Shown piece after piece: positions 1 to 6,735 of a stretch of DNA of 8,215 nt; position 1 is the stretch's first letter, and each line of letters opens with the position of its first letter. The DNA comes from Caryophanales bacterium UBA2298 (lineage in GTDB: Bacteria; Bacillota_I; Bacilli_A; Izemoplasmatales; Hujiaoplasmataceae): positions 1 through 8,215 of the forward strand of contig DDWA01000006.1 of assembly GCA_002345425.1 (NCBI GenBank). Direction: 5' to 3'. The position numbers and the translations under genes are program-made. The notes under the pieces were generated by a model that saw nothing but the letters and a program-made list of their open reading frames with translations, had not been told where the DNA came from and ran no database searches.

Positions 1-17
1 GAAATTTTATAATTATA

Positions 18-26
18 TGTTATAAT
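18..26 (+). promoter_or_regulatory. Extended -10 promoter of the SRP RNA gene
   Basis: The sequence TGTTATAAT holds a perfect TATAAT (21-26) preceded by the TGn extension (18-20). The -35 would fall at or before the left edge of the window and cannot be judged. Transcription is expected to start about 6-8 nt downstream, near 32-34, which matches the 5' base of the SRP RNA terminal helix. It probably also serves the downstream phosphatase and mnmG genes by readthrough. Confidence 0.75.
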
Positions 27-30
27 ATTT

Positions 31-151
31 AAGGAATCTCAAATGAAGCATCTTCACTCAATAGATGCCCACGAATTAGGTCAGGTCTTGACGGAAGCAG
101 CCTTAAGTAAGGTGTTTATGTGGGTGGAGATGCTTCAGTTGAGATTCTTTT
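31..151 (+). ncRNA. ffs: Bacterial small SRP RNA (4.5S type)
   Basis: This is the RNA of the signal recognition particle, which binds Ffh and FtsY and directs nascent membrane proteins to the translocon. The domain IV signature is at 79-102 (GGTCAGGT...GGAAGCAGCC). The arms fold into one long rod: 31-42 pairs with 139-150 (12 bp with one G-U), 45-55 with 126-136, and 68-72 (CCCAC) with 120-124 (GTGGG). The apical tetraloop is TGAC (89-92) closed by T88-G93. This is the URRC class, not the usual GGAA. At about 120 nt it has no Alu domain, unlike the roughly 270-nt scRNA of Bacillus. The terminal helix runs into TTTT (148-151), so it may double as a weak terminator. The exact ends are inferred from pairing and promoter position. 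Confidence 0.93.
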
Positions 152-170
152 AATCAAAGAAGGTGTGTTT

Positions 171-932
171 ATGGCATTAATATTTATGGATTTAGATAAT
201 ACAGTTTTATATCAGGGTAAACCAGCTCAAGGTGTTAAAGAAACTATTGATTTGTTAAAAAAGAACAATCATATAGTAGTCATAGCTACAGGAAGAAACC
301 CTAATCTTATATATGGCATCGATCAACAACTAGGAATTGAAAATATGGTAATGGCTAATGGCGGTATTGTTATTTTTGATAATAAAATCATTCGCGAAAA
401 CTATATTGATAATAGTGTGGTCAAAAGAATGATGGAAAAGGCAGATGAAGAAAAATTTGACTTAGTAGTTGAATATTTAGACGAGTATATTTCTTATCGA
501 AAGGATACATCAGCTTCCGATGATTTTTCAAAAAATTATAATTTAAGTATCGCTAGATTGGATCACACTTTTTATCCAAAACGATATGTTTTTGCGATGC
601 TAGTTTTTAAAGATGAAGTCGTGAAAAAGATTGCTTCAAGTTTTCCGGAGTTGCAGTTTAATAAATCAAGTCAATATGGGTATGACGTTAACCCGAGCGG
701 CAATTTAAAAGCCGATGGCATAAAGGCTGTTATCGATTATTTAAGTTACCCAATGGAGGATGTCTATGCTATTGGTGATAATTTTAATGATATCACAATG
801 ATTAAATCGGTCAAACACGGAATTGCTATGGGAAATGCTGTCAAAGAATTAAAAGATGTAGCTGAATTTGTAACAACTAATGTAAATGATTTTGGTATTT
901 ATAATGCGATGAAGCATTATAATTTGCTATAG
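171..932 (+). CDS. HAD-superfamily (Cof/type IIB) sugar-phosphate phosphatase
   Basis: The 253-residue protein is a predicted cytoplasmic Mg-dependent phosphohydrolase of the Cof family. HAD motif I is MDLDNTVL (6-13), with nucleophile Asp7 and acid/base Asp9; Asn replaces the usual Gly at 10. Motif II is Thr40 in ATGRN. Motif III is Lys180 in NLKADGI. Motif IV is GDNFNDITM (202-210), with Asp203 and Asp207. The region between motifs II and III (about 80-175) is the C2-type cap that sets the substrate. Family members act on sugar phosphates, FMN or other small phosphorylated metabolites, and the sequence does not tell which. The start is ATG 171, with an excellent SD (AAAGAAGGTG, 156-165) 7 nt away. 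A GTG at 120 would place the N-terminus inside the SRP RNA and is rejected. It lies 20 nt before mnmG and probably depends on readthrough from the SRP RNA promoter. Confidence 0.88.
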   Translation: MALIFMDLDNTVLYQGKPAQGVKETIDLLKKNNHIVVIATGRNPNLIYGIDQQLGIENMVMANGGIVIFDNKIIRENYIDNSVVKRMMEKADEEKFDLVVEYLDEYISYRKDTSASDDFSKNYNLSIARLDHTFYPKRYVFAMLVFKDEVVKKIASSFPELQFNKSSQYGYDVNPSGNLKADGIKAVIDYLSYPMEDVYAIGDNFNDITMIKSVKHGIAMGNAVKELKDVAEFVTTNVNDFGIYNAMKHYNLL

Positions 933-952
933 TTTGAAAGAAAGTGATTTTT

Positions 953-2812
953 ATGTATGACGCAATCGTTATTGGTGGCGGACACGCTGGAGTCGAAGCA
1001 GCTTTAGCTTTAGCGAGACTAAATAAAAAAACTATGCTTATAACCGGAAACCTTAAAATGGTTTCTTTTATGCCGTGTAACCCTTCAATCGGCGGCCCCG
1101 CCAAAGGAACATTGGTTAGAGAAATAGATGCTTTAGGCGGTGAAATGGGCAAAAACACTGATAAAACATGCCTGCAAATGAAGATGCTTAATAAAAGCAA
1201 AGGGCCTGCAGTAAGAGCTCTTAGAGCGCAATCAGATAAACTAGAATATCCTAAAGAAATGTTAAATACATTACAAAAAACTTTAAGCCTTGAATTAAAA
1301 GAAGCTTATGTAAAAAGTTTAATTATCAACGAAAGTAAAGTTGAAGGCGTTATTCTTGAAGATGACACCAAAATATCTGCTAAAGTTGTTATTATTACTA
1401 CCGGAACCTTTATGGAAGCTAAAATCCTTGTCGGTAACACATCAACATCAAGAGGTCCGGACAATCAAAAAGCTTCTGTTGGTCTAAGTAAGAATTTAAG
1501 AGAGATTGGACATAAAACATTTAGATTAAAAACCGGTACACCGCCAAGGATTAAAAGAAATAGCATTGATTTTACACAAATGGAACTGTCACCTGGCGAT
1601 GGGTTTATCCATCACTTTAGTTATGAAGATAAATATTTAAGAATCCTAGATCATGAATGGCCTTGTTACTTAATTCATACAGCACCAATTACTCATGAGA
1701 TTATTATCAATAATCTAACAAAATCCGCGATGTATAGCGGATTAGTAGAAGGTGTTGGTCCAAGATACTGTCCTTCTATTGAAGACAAATTAGTCCGTTT
1801 CAAGGACAAGTCAAGACATCAATTATTTATTGAACCCGAGTCTGCTTCGCTAGACGAAGTTTATTTGCAAGGCTTTTCAACCTCCATGCCGCATGATGTC
1901 CAAGAGAAAATGGTTAAGTCACTCCCTGGATTAGAAAATGCTGAAATCGTTAAATACGCTTACGCTATTGAATATGATGCGATTGATGCAAGAGATTTAT
2001 GGCCAAGTTTAGAATCAAAAATTATCAAAAACTTATTTTTTGCTGGTCAAGTAAACGGAACTAGCGGTTATGAAGAAGCTGCCGCACAAGGTTTAATATC
2101 TGGCATTAACGCTAGTTTAAAATTAGATAATCAAGATCCTCTAATTTTAAGAAGAGATGAAGCTTACATCGGCGTCTTAATTGATGACTTAGTCACAAAA
2201 GGTACCAATGAACCTTATCGAATGTTGACATCAAGAGCCGAATTTAGGTTATTGCTACGACATGACAACGCTGATTTAAGATTGACGGATTACGGTTATA
2301 AAATCGGTTTGATAGCAGAAGATCGTTATCAAAAATTTATCAATAAACGCACACAAATTGATGAAGAATTGAGATATCTTCACCAAGAATTTATTACACC
2401 TACTAAAGACATAAGTGACTATTTTATCTCTAAAAATTACTCTTCTCCAAAAGGAAGAGTGTCTTTAGCAGAACTTTTAAAACGACCAGAGATATCTTAT
2501 GAAGATATCGAAAACATTCATCAAAGAGATATTTCATTAAGCAATGAAGTTAAAGAACAAGTTGAGATTAATATAAAATATGCCGGATATATAGAAAAAA
2601 GCATTAAAGAAGCAGAAAGACTAAAAAAAGAGAATAACATTAAGATTCCGATGAATATTAATTATGATAAAGTTCATAATTTAGCTTTAGAAGCGCGCGC
2701 TAAACTTTCTAAGATTAGACCATTAACCATTTCTCAAGCTTCAAGAATTTCCGGGGTTAATCCTTCCGACATTCAAATGTTATTGGTATATTTAAGAACA
2801 TATGAAACATAA
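953..2812 (+). CDS. mnmG: tRNA uridine-5-carboxymethylaminomethyl modification enzyme MnmG (GidA)
   Basis: This FAD-dependent enzyme works with MnmE to place the (carboxymethyl)aminomethyl group on U34 of tRNAs reading NNA/NNG codons, using methylene-THF and NADH. The 619-residue length is normal for the family. The FAD-binding motif GGGHAGVEAA is at 8-17. PCNPSIGGPAKG (41-52) carries Cys42, and PRYCPSIEDK carries Cys273. These match the two conserved cysteines known from E. coli MnmG (C47 and C277). GTPPR, the C-terminal FAD-site motif NGTSGYEEAAAQGL, and NADLRLTDYG followed by the helical C-terminal tRNA/MnmE-binding domain are all present. ATG 953 is chosen because it gives the usual short N-terminus (MYDAIVIGGG); an in-frame GTG at 944 would add three residues. 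MnmE is not in the window. The stop codon lies inside a 20-bp palindrome. Confidence 0.97.
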   Translation: MYDAIVIGGGHAGVEAALALARLNKKTMLITGNLKMVSFMPCNPSIGGPAKGTLVREIDALGGEMGKNTDKTCLQMKMLNKSKGPAVRALRAQSDKLEYPKEMLNTLQKTLSLELKEAYVKSLIINESKVEGVILEDDTKISAKVVIITTGTFMEAKILVGNTSTSRGPDNQKASVGLSKNLREIGHKTFRLKTGTPPRIKRNSIDFTQMELSPGDGFIHHFSYEDKYLRILDHEWPCYLIHTAPITHEIIINNLTKSAMYSGLVEGVGPRYCPSIEDKLVRFKDKSRHQLFIEPESASLDEVYLQGFSTSMPHDVQEKMVKSLPGLENAEIVKYAYAIEYDAIDARDLWPSLESKIIKNLFFAGQVNGTSGYEEAAAQGLISGINASLKLDNQDPLILRRDEAYIGVLIDDLVTKGTNEPYRMLTSRAEFRLLLRHDNADLRLTDYGYKIGLIAEDRYQKFINKRTQIDEELRYLHQEFITPTKDISDYFISKNYSSPKGRVSLAELLKRPEISYEDIENIHQRDISLSNEVKEQVEINIKYAGYIEKSIKEAERLKKENNIKIPMNINYDKVHNLALEARAKLSKIRPLTISQASRISGVNPSDIQMLLVYLRTYET

Positions 2813-2828
2813 GTTTCATGAAACTTAT
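2809..2828. repeat. Perfect 20-bp palindrome overlapping the rsmG promoter
   Basis: ATAAGTTTCATGAAACTTAT equals its own reverse complement. It includes the mnmG stop codon (2810-2812) and covers the first two bases of the -35 of the downstream promoter. A further ATGAAAC copy at 2802-2808 is a direct repeat of 2818-2824, so alternative pairings exist. The position suggests an operator for a dimeric DNA-binding protein. As RNA it could form an 8-bp stem with a CATG loop, but no T-run follows on the + strand, so it is a poor intrinsic terminator. The core GTTTCATGAAAC resembles parS (GTTTCACGTGAAAC) with two central bases missing. Confidence 0.7.
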
Positions 2829-2856
2829 GACAAATTCAAACACTTTATGATAGAAT
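2827..2856 (+). promoter_or_regulatory. Promoter of the rsmG-parAB operon
   Basis: The -35 is ATGACA (2827-2832, one mismatch to TTGACA). After an 18-nt spacer comes the -10 TAGAAT (2851-2856, one mismatch), which has a TGA extension (2848-2850). Transcription would begin near 2863, giving a leader of about 17 nt with the rsmG SD (AGGAG, 2868-2872). It is the only clear promoter before the long run of overlapping genes that ends at 8044. Its -35 overlaps the palindrome at 2809-2828, which suggests regulation by a bound protein. Confidence 0.7.
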
Positions 2857-2879
2857 ATAGGCGAATTAGGAGAAATTAA

Positions 2880-3563
2880 ATGAATCCAACCATAATTAAA
2901 TCTGACCAAGAATTATTGGGTTTATTAAAAGATCCAAAGTTTTCAATTTATTATGAGAATTTAATATCAAAAAATCAAGTTATGAATTTGACTAACATAA
3001 CAGAGAAAACAGAAGTTTACGAGAAACATTTTTATGATTCAATAATTCTATCAAAAGTATTTGATCTTAAAAATAAAAGTCTACTAGATATTGGTGCAGG
3101 AGCGGGTTTTCCCTCTTTACCTTTAAAAATCGTTGAACCAAATTTATCTGTTACAATCATAGACAGTTTAAATAAAAGAATAAATTTTTTGCAGGAATTA
3201 ACACAAAAATTAGCAATCTCAGATGTTTTACTTATTCATGGACGAGCAGAAGAAATGGATAAAACTAACTTGTATGATTTAGTGACCGCAAGAGCGGTCG
3301 CAAAATTAAATATTTTATCAGAACTAGCTCTACCTTTTGTAAAATTAAATGGTTTCTTTGTTGCCTACAAGTCAATTAAATATGAAGAAGAACTTCAAGA
3401 AGCCATATCAGCTATCACTAAATTAGGCGGTAAATTAGAAAATATTTACGTTTATAATATTAATTCTGAAATCAAACATACTCTGATAGTGATAAAAAAG
3501 GTTAAAACAACCCCAACAATATATCCAAGAAATTTTGGCAAAATAAAAAAATCATCATTATAG
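2880..3563 (+). CDS. rsmG: 16S rRNA (guanine-527-N7)-methyltransferase RsmG (GidB)
   Basis: RsmG is a SAM-dependent methyltransferase that forms m7G527 in the 530 loop of 16S rRNA; its loss is known to give low-level streptomycin resistance. The 227-residue length fits the family. The helical N-terminus contains the typical VMNLTNIT segment (34-41). The SAM-binding motif I LLDIGAGAGFP is at 68-78, the acidic end of motif II is IID (93-95), and RAEE (122-125) and TARAVAKL (137-144) are family signatures. The ATG at 2880 has SD AGGAG 7 nt upstream. The gene follows mnmG, as in many bacteria, but starts from its own promoter. The next gene begins 14 nt after the stop. The C-terminal tail is basic (IYPRNFGKIKKSSL). 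Confidence 0.96.
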   Translation: MNPTIIKSDQELLGLLKDPKFSIYYENLISKNQVMNLTNITEKTEVYEKHFYDSIILSKVFDLKNKSLLDIGAGAGFPSLPLKIVEPNLSVTIIDSLNKRINFLQELTQKLAISDVLLIHGRAEEMDKTNLYDLVTARAVAKLNILSELALPFVKLNGFFVAYKSIKYEEELQEAISAITKLGGKLENIYVYNINSEIKHTLIVIKKVKTTPTIYPRNFGKIKKSSL

Positions 3564-3576
3564 GGAGTGTAAAGTC

Positions 3577-4776
3577 TTGAAGAAAACATATTTTGTTTTT
3601 AACGAAACTCAATATTATCGCGAACAGTTGGAATTCAAACATCTAAAAGGGCAAAATACGTTAGTGTCTCTTACAATATTTTTCATGATGATTCTAACTG
3701 CCCTTTATATGTTCTTATCTAATTACGCAGCAGTTCCGATAATTGGTTTTGCACTAGGATATCTAGTTATCCTGATTTTTAATTTTGCTGCTTTATCATA
3801 CGCTCGAGAATACAGTTATTTCATGAAGTTTAATAAATATATAACATCAATTACCCTTTTTACAATAACTGTTGCTATGATTATATATTTTAAATCACCT
3901 TCCTTCATTCCTCTCTTGTTTGTTGTCTATGCTATCTGCTCTATTTATAAAGATATTAAAGTCTTGCTTGTTATTACAGTTTATTTTCTGTTTTCTATTT
4001 TGATGTTAATTCTAAATTATCAAAATATTTTTGCCTTTCAGAATAATTTTGTCATCAAGGATTTAGCTATAGCTTTCTTCGTTTTTTTATTCTTGTTAAT
4101 CTTGTTATCATCAAGTTTTATAATTGTAAAAGAAAAAACATTTTTCTATAATAATATTTCTTATGCTAAAGAAAAAGAATTTCGTAATTTAGACTTGTTA
4201 ATGGAATTCAAGATGAAAGGAAAAACAAATATTAGCCACAATCGAGACTATTATCAAGATACTGAAGATTTACTTGAAGAGTTTAGAAAAAAAATTGATA
4301 TTCCTGATATTTTTACGGAAAAAATAGAAATTCTCAAAAAATTAGAAAAAGGGATTGAAAAATCAATAATTCTTAATGAACATCATGATTTTACAAAATT
4401 AGACCTTGAAAGATTGGAAAATTTATTAGTTAATAAGAACTCCAAACTTAGAAGATTGATCTTGAAGATTAAACATTCACAACTAGATAAAATTAAGACT
4501 CGTGAAATCTTTTCTGCAACTCATTTCCAAAGTTTCAATAAACAATCAGATAATCTTGAAACGAAAATCCTTTGTTTTGTTGTCTACTATGCAACATTAA
4601 AAAAGGGATTGCCAGGCATGAAATCACTATCAAACAAGGAATTATACGATACATTTATCAACTCTGATTTTTATCGTTTCATTGATCCTAAAGTCATTAA
4701 AGTTTATCAAGAAAACGCAGATGTCTTCGATCAAATAGTAGATGAAGTTATGGTTGAGGTGAAAAATAATGATTAA
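3577..4776 (+). CDS. Six-TM membrane protein, possible degenerate HD-GYP domain (first of pair)
   Basis: This 399-residue protein is not a named family I recognise. Hydrophobic segments lie at about 26-47, 53-76, 89-105, 109-124, 127-147 and 160-184. A charged, largely helical cytoplasmic part of about 210 residues follows. The last 70 residues (KILCFVVYYATLKKG...LSNKELYDTF...FIDPKVIKVYQENADVF, about 330-384) match the pattern of the final helices of HD-GYP domains (RILAVADVYDAL...LSPEEALEEL...FDPELVEAF). The HD and HHExxDGxGYP metal-binding motifs are not recognisable; an HHD at 269-271 may be chance or a remnant. If the assignment is right, it is a pseudo-enzyme. It resembles the next gene in topology, length and C-terminal pattern. 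The TTG start at 3577 has SD AGGGAG about 9 nt upstream; starting at an internal Met would lose the first TM segment. It overlaps the next gene by 8 nt. Confidence 0.75.
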   Translation: MKKTYFVFNETQYYREQLEFKHLKGQNTLVSLTIFFMMILTALYMFLSNYAAVPIIGFALGYLVILIFNFAALSYAREYSYFMKFNKYITSITLFTITVAMIIYFKSPSFIPLLFVVYAICSIYKDIKVLLVITVYFLFSILMLILNYQNIFAFQNNFVIKDLAIAFFVFLFLLILLSSSFIIVKEKTFFYNNISYAKEKEFRNLDLLMEFKMKGKTNISHNRDYYQDTEDLLEEFRKKIDIPDIFTEKIEILKKLEKGIEKSIILNEHHDFTKLDLERLENLLVNKNSKLRRLILKIKHSQLDKIKTREIFSATHFQSFNKQSDNLETKILCFVVYYATLKKGLPGMKSLSNKELYDTFINSDFYRFIDPKVIKVYQENADVFDQIVDEVMVEVKNND

Positions 4777-5947
4777 GTTTATTAAAAAGATTCTTAATTC
4801 AGAATTTTTACCTGTCAGTGAAGTAAGAAAACTTAAAGTTCACGTTGTTATGTCCTTTTTATTTATTATTACTTTAGTCACTATCCCATTTTCTTTTTTC
4901 CTTGATTACAATTTATTAACAAAAGTAATTTCTTTAGGAGCTTTTGCTCTATTCTATCTTTTATGTATTGCCTTGGTTAAGTTTAATAAAATCTTCACGG
5001 CAATACAAATAACAATGATTTATTCTGTGCTTTTAATGGTATTTTATACGCAAGGCATTAGTAGTTTTTATGCTTACATATTCTTTTACATAACCTTAAC
5101 AATTATTTTGTTTTACCAAGAGATTTATTCATATTTCATCTACGGAACGTTAACTTTAGTACTGGGAATTTTGTATACTTTATCCTATAGCGAAGGGTTG
5201 ATGGCTCTTCAGGATATCAGTGGTTCTATTTACATTTATATAGCTGGATTAGCTATTTATTATTTAGTTAGTTTTGTTCAAATATTTAATAATGAAAAAC
5301 TTTATGCTGATATGAATTTAGAATGGGTAAAACTAAATAACATCAATAGTAATTATCAAGATGAAATCCTTTATCATCTAGAGGATATTAGAACCGATTT
5401 ACAAAAATCACCAATTTATGAGGATTTAGAATTTCAAAAAACTGCTTTTGAATTAAGTGATTTTGTTGCTCAACAAGTCTTAAAAGATGGCAAAGAAATT
5501 GTTAACTTGATTGATTTATATATCTATATTCACGAAAAAGGCTTAGATGCAGTTTTAAAGAATGATGAAATCAGTATAGCTATGAAAAAAAGTTCTAATA
5601 TTTTAGGCAAATATTTGTTAAACCAAAATTCTGATATGTTTTCGTTAATTATAAGTTTCTACTTGAAGTTTCGCAAGACAGAACCATATCAACTAAATCG
5701 CTATGTTTACAGCCTAGATACAATTACTAATCTAAGTGATGAACATTTTATCGCGTTTTGTATAATTTACTTGTACTTATATGATGAAATTTCCGAAGGC
5801 CGTTCCTGGGATAACTTAAAATACGAATCTAGTAGTTTAGATAATATTCTTGCGAAAATTGATTTAAGCGAGTTCTTTTCCGAACAGTTGATATCCTTTT
5901 ATCAAGATAACATAGACTTATTCAAAAAATATAGTAAAAAGAATTAG
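4769..5947 (+). CDS. Six-TM membrane protein, possible degenerate HD-GYP domain (second of pair)
   Basis: The 392-residue protein has the same layout as its upstream neighbour. Six hydrophobic segments lie at about 24-44, 50-70, 78-94, 100-116, 121-138 and 152-172, followed by a soluble domain at 175-392. From about 228 the soluble part follows the HD-GYP helix pattern: LSDFVAQQVLKDGKEIVNLIDLY, then IHEKG (254-258) where LHDIGK is expected, then MKKSSNILGKYLL, and AFCIIYLYLYDEI (329-341) where the RILAVADVYDAL helix is expected. It ends in LISFYQDNIDLF (374-385), matching VIKVYQENADVF of the neighbour. The catalytic HD and HHE/GYP ligands appear to be lost. A non-enzymatic sensor or scaffold role is inferred. 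ATG 4769 has SD GAGGTG 7 nt upstream, inside the previous gene. parA follows 14 nt after the stop. Function unknown. Confidence 0.76.
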   Translation: MIKFIKKILNSEFLPVSEVRKLKVHVVMSFLFIITLVTIPFSFFLDYNLLTKVISLGAFALFYLLCIALVKFNKIFTAIQITMIYSVLLMVFYTQGISSFYAYIFFYITLTIILFYQEIYSYFIYGTLTLVLGILYTLSYSEGLMALQDISGSIYIYIAGLAIYYLVSFVQIFNNEKLYADMNLEWVKLNNINSNYQDEILYHLEDIRTDLQKSPIYEDLEFQKTAFELSDFVAQQVLKDGKEIVNLIDLYIYIHEKGLDAVLKNDEISIAMKKSSNILGKYLLNQNSDMFSLIISFYLKFRKTEPYQLNRYVYSLDTITNLSDEHFIAFCIIYLYLYDEISEGRSWDNLKYESSSLDNILAKIDLSEFFSEQLISFYQDNIDLFKKYSKKN

Positions 5948-5961
5948 AAAGGATGGGATTT

Positions 5962-6735
5962 ATGGCCTTAGTGCTCTCCATTGCCAACCAAAAAGGTGGT
6001 GTTGGCAAAACCACAACCGCAATAAATCTAGCTAGTTCTTTAGCGGATTTAAATAAAAAAATATTATTAATTGATTTGGACTATCAAGCGAATGCTACAA
6101 CTTGTATGGGAATAAATCGTGGTAGCTTTAAAAAAAGCGTTTTTGATTGTTTTAAAAGAGAGGCTTCTTTTAGTGACGTTAGAATCAAAACCGCTAATTC
6201 TTTAATTGATGTCTTACCAGCTAAAACAATGGTTGAAGGCGTTGATGAAAAAATTATCGCCGACAGCAATCGCGATTTTATTCTTTATGAGCTTTTAAAA
6301 GAGGCGAGATCCGAATATGACTATATCTTAATTGATTGTCCACCATCTTTAGGTTACATTACCATAAATGCTTTAATGGCATCTGATGGTGTTATAGTTC
6401 CGGTTCAATGTGAGTTTTTAGCTATGGATGGATTAACACAATTATTAAATACAGTTAGGTTAGTGCAATCAAAAAAGAAAGTAAATCAAGAAACATTGAC
6501 AATTTACGGAGTGTTGTTGACGATGTTAGATAACCGCGTTAACTCAGGCTTTCAAATTGTCAATGAAATCAAAACATATTTTAAAGAAAAAGTATTTCAG
6601 ACGATTATTCCACGTAACATTACGTGTTCTAATGCAACGTTTTATGGAGTGCCAGTTACGGTGTATTCACCTAAAAGCAAGTCTTCATTAAGCTATAAAA
6701 AGTTAGCAAGAGAGGTTGTGGCTAGAGATGCATAA
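5962..6735 (+). CDS. parA: ParA/Soj-type chromosome-partitioning ATPase
   Basis: ParA (Soj) is a deviant Walker A ATPase that binds DNA non-specifically as an ATP dimer. With ParB it helps segregate the origin region, and in Bacillus it also controls DnaA. The 257-residue length is typical. The deviant Walker A box KGGVGKTT is at 11-18 (signature Lys11, catalytic Lys16). Motif A' is LLIDLDYQANAT (35-46), and Walker B is ILIDCPPSLG (122-131, Asp125). LDNRVNSGFQI and IPRN (217-220) keep the family's arginines. The segment after IPRN reads ITCSNATFYGVPV, where soj relatives usually have SEAPSxGxPI, a mild divergence. ATG 5962 is preferred: SD AAAGGA (5948-5953) is 8 nt upstream, whereas an ATG at 5953 overlaps that SD. 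Its stop overlaps parB by 8 nt. Confidence 0.95.
   Translation: MALVLSIANQKGGVGKTTTAINLASSLADLNKKILLIDLDYQANATTCMGINRGSFKKSVFDCFKREASFSDVRIKTANSLIDVLPAKTMVEGVDEKIIADSNRDFILYELLKEARSEYDYILIDCPPSLGYITINALMASDGVIVPVQCEFLAMDGLTQLLNTVRLVQSKKKVNQETLTIYGVLLTMLDNRVNSGFQIVNEIKTYFKEKVFQTIIPRNITCSNATFYGVPVTVYSPKSKSSLSYKKLAREVVARDA

Noticed and set aside
120..170. GTG at 120 as start of the HAD phosphatase, adding 17 residues
   Set aside because: It lies inside the 3' arm of the SRP RNA, and the added residues do not belong to the HAD fold; ATG 171 has a near-perfect SD.
918..923. TATAAT before mnmG as a separate promoter
   Set aside because: No acceptable -35 at 16-18 nt spacing and no TGn extension; it is in the coding end of the phosphatase gene in AT-rich DNA.
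877..1200. Minus-strand open frame opposite the start of mnmG
   Set aside because: It is antisense to the highly conserved FAD-binding region of mnmG, with no promoter or SD and no recognisable protein.
2809..2828. Palindrome after mnmG as an intrinsic terminator
   Set aside because: The stem is AT-rich with a CATG loop and no T-run follows on either strand; overlap with the -35 fits an operator better.
6084..6269. Minus-strand short open frame opposite parA
   Set aside because: Shadow of parA codons, with no family signature or SD.
6611..6626. Imperfect palindrome CACGTAA-CA-TTACGTG inside parA as a possible parS
   Set aside because: It lacks the GTTTC/GAAAC flanks of parS and encodes the conserved IPRN region of ParA, so coincidence is likely.
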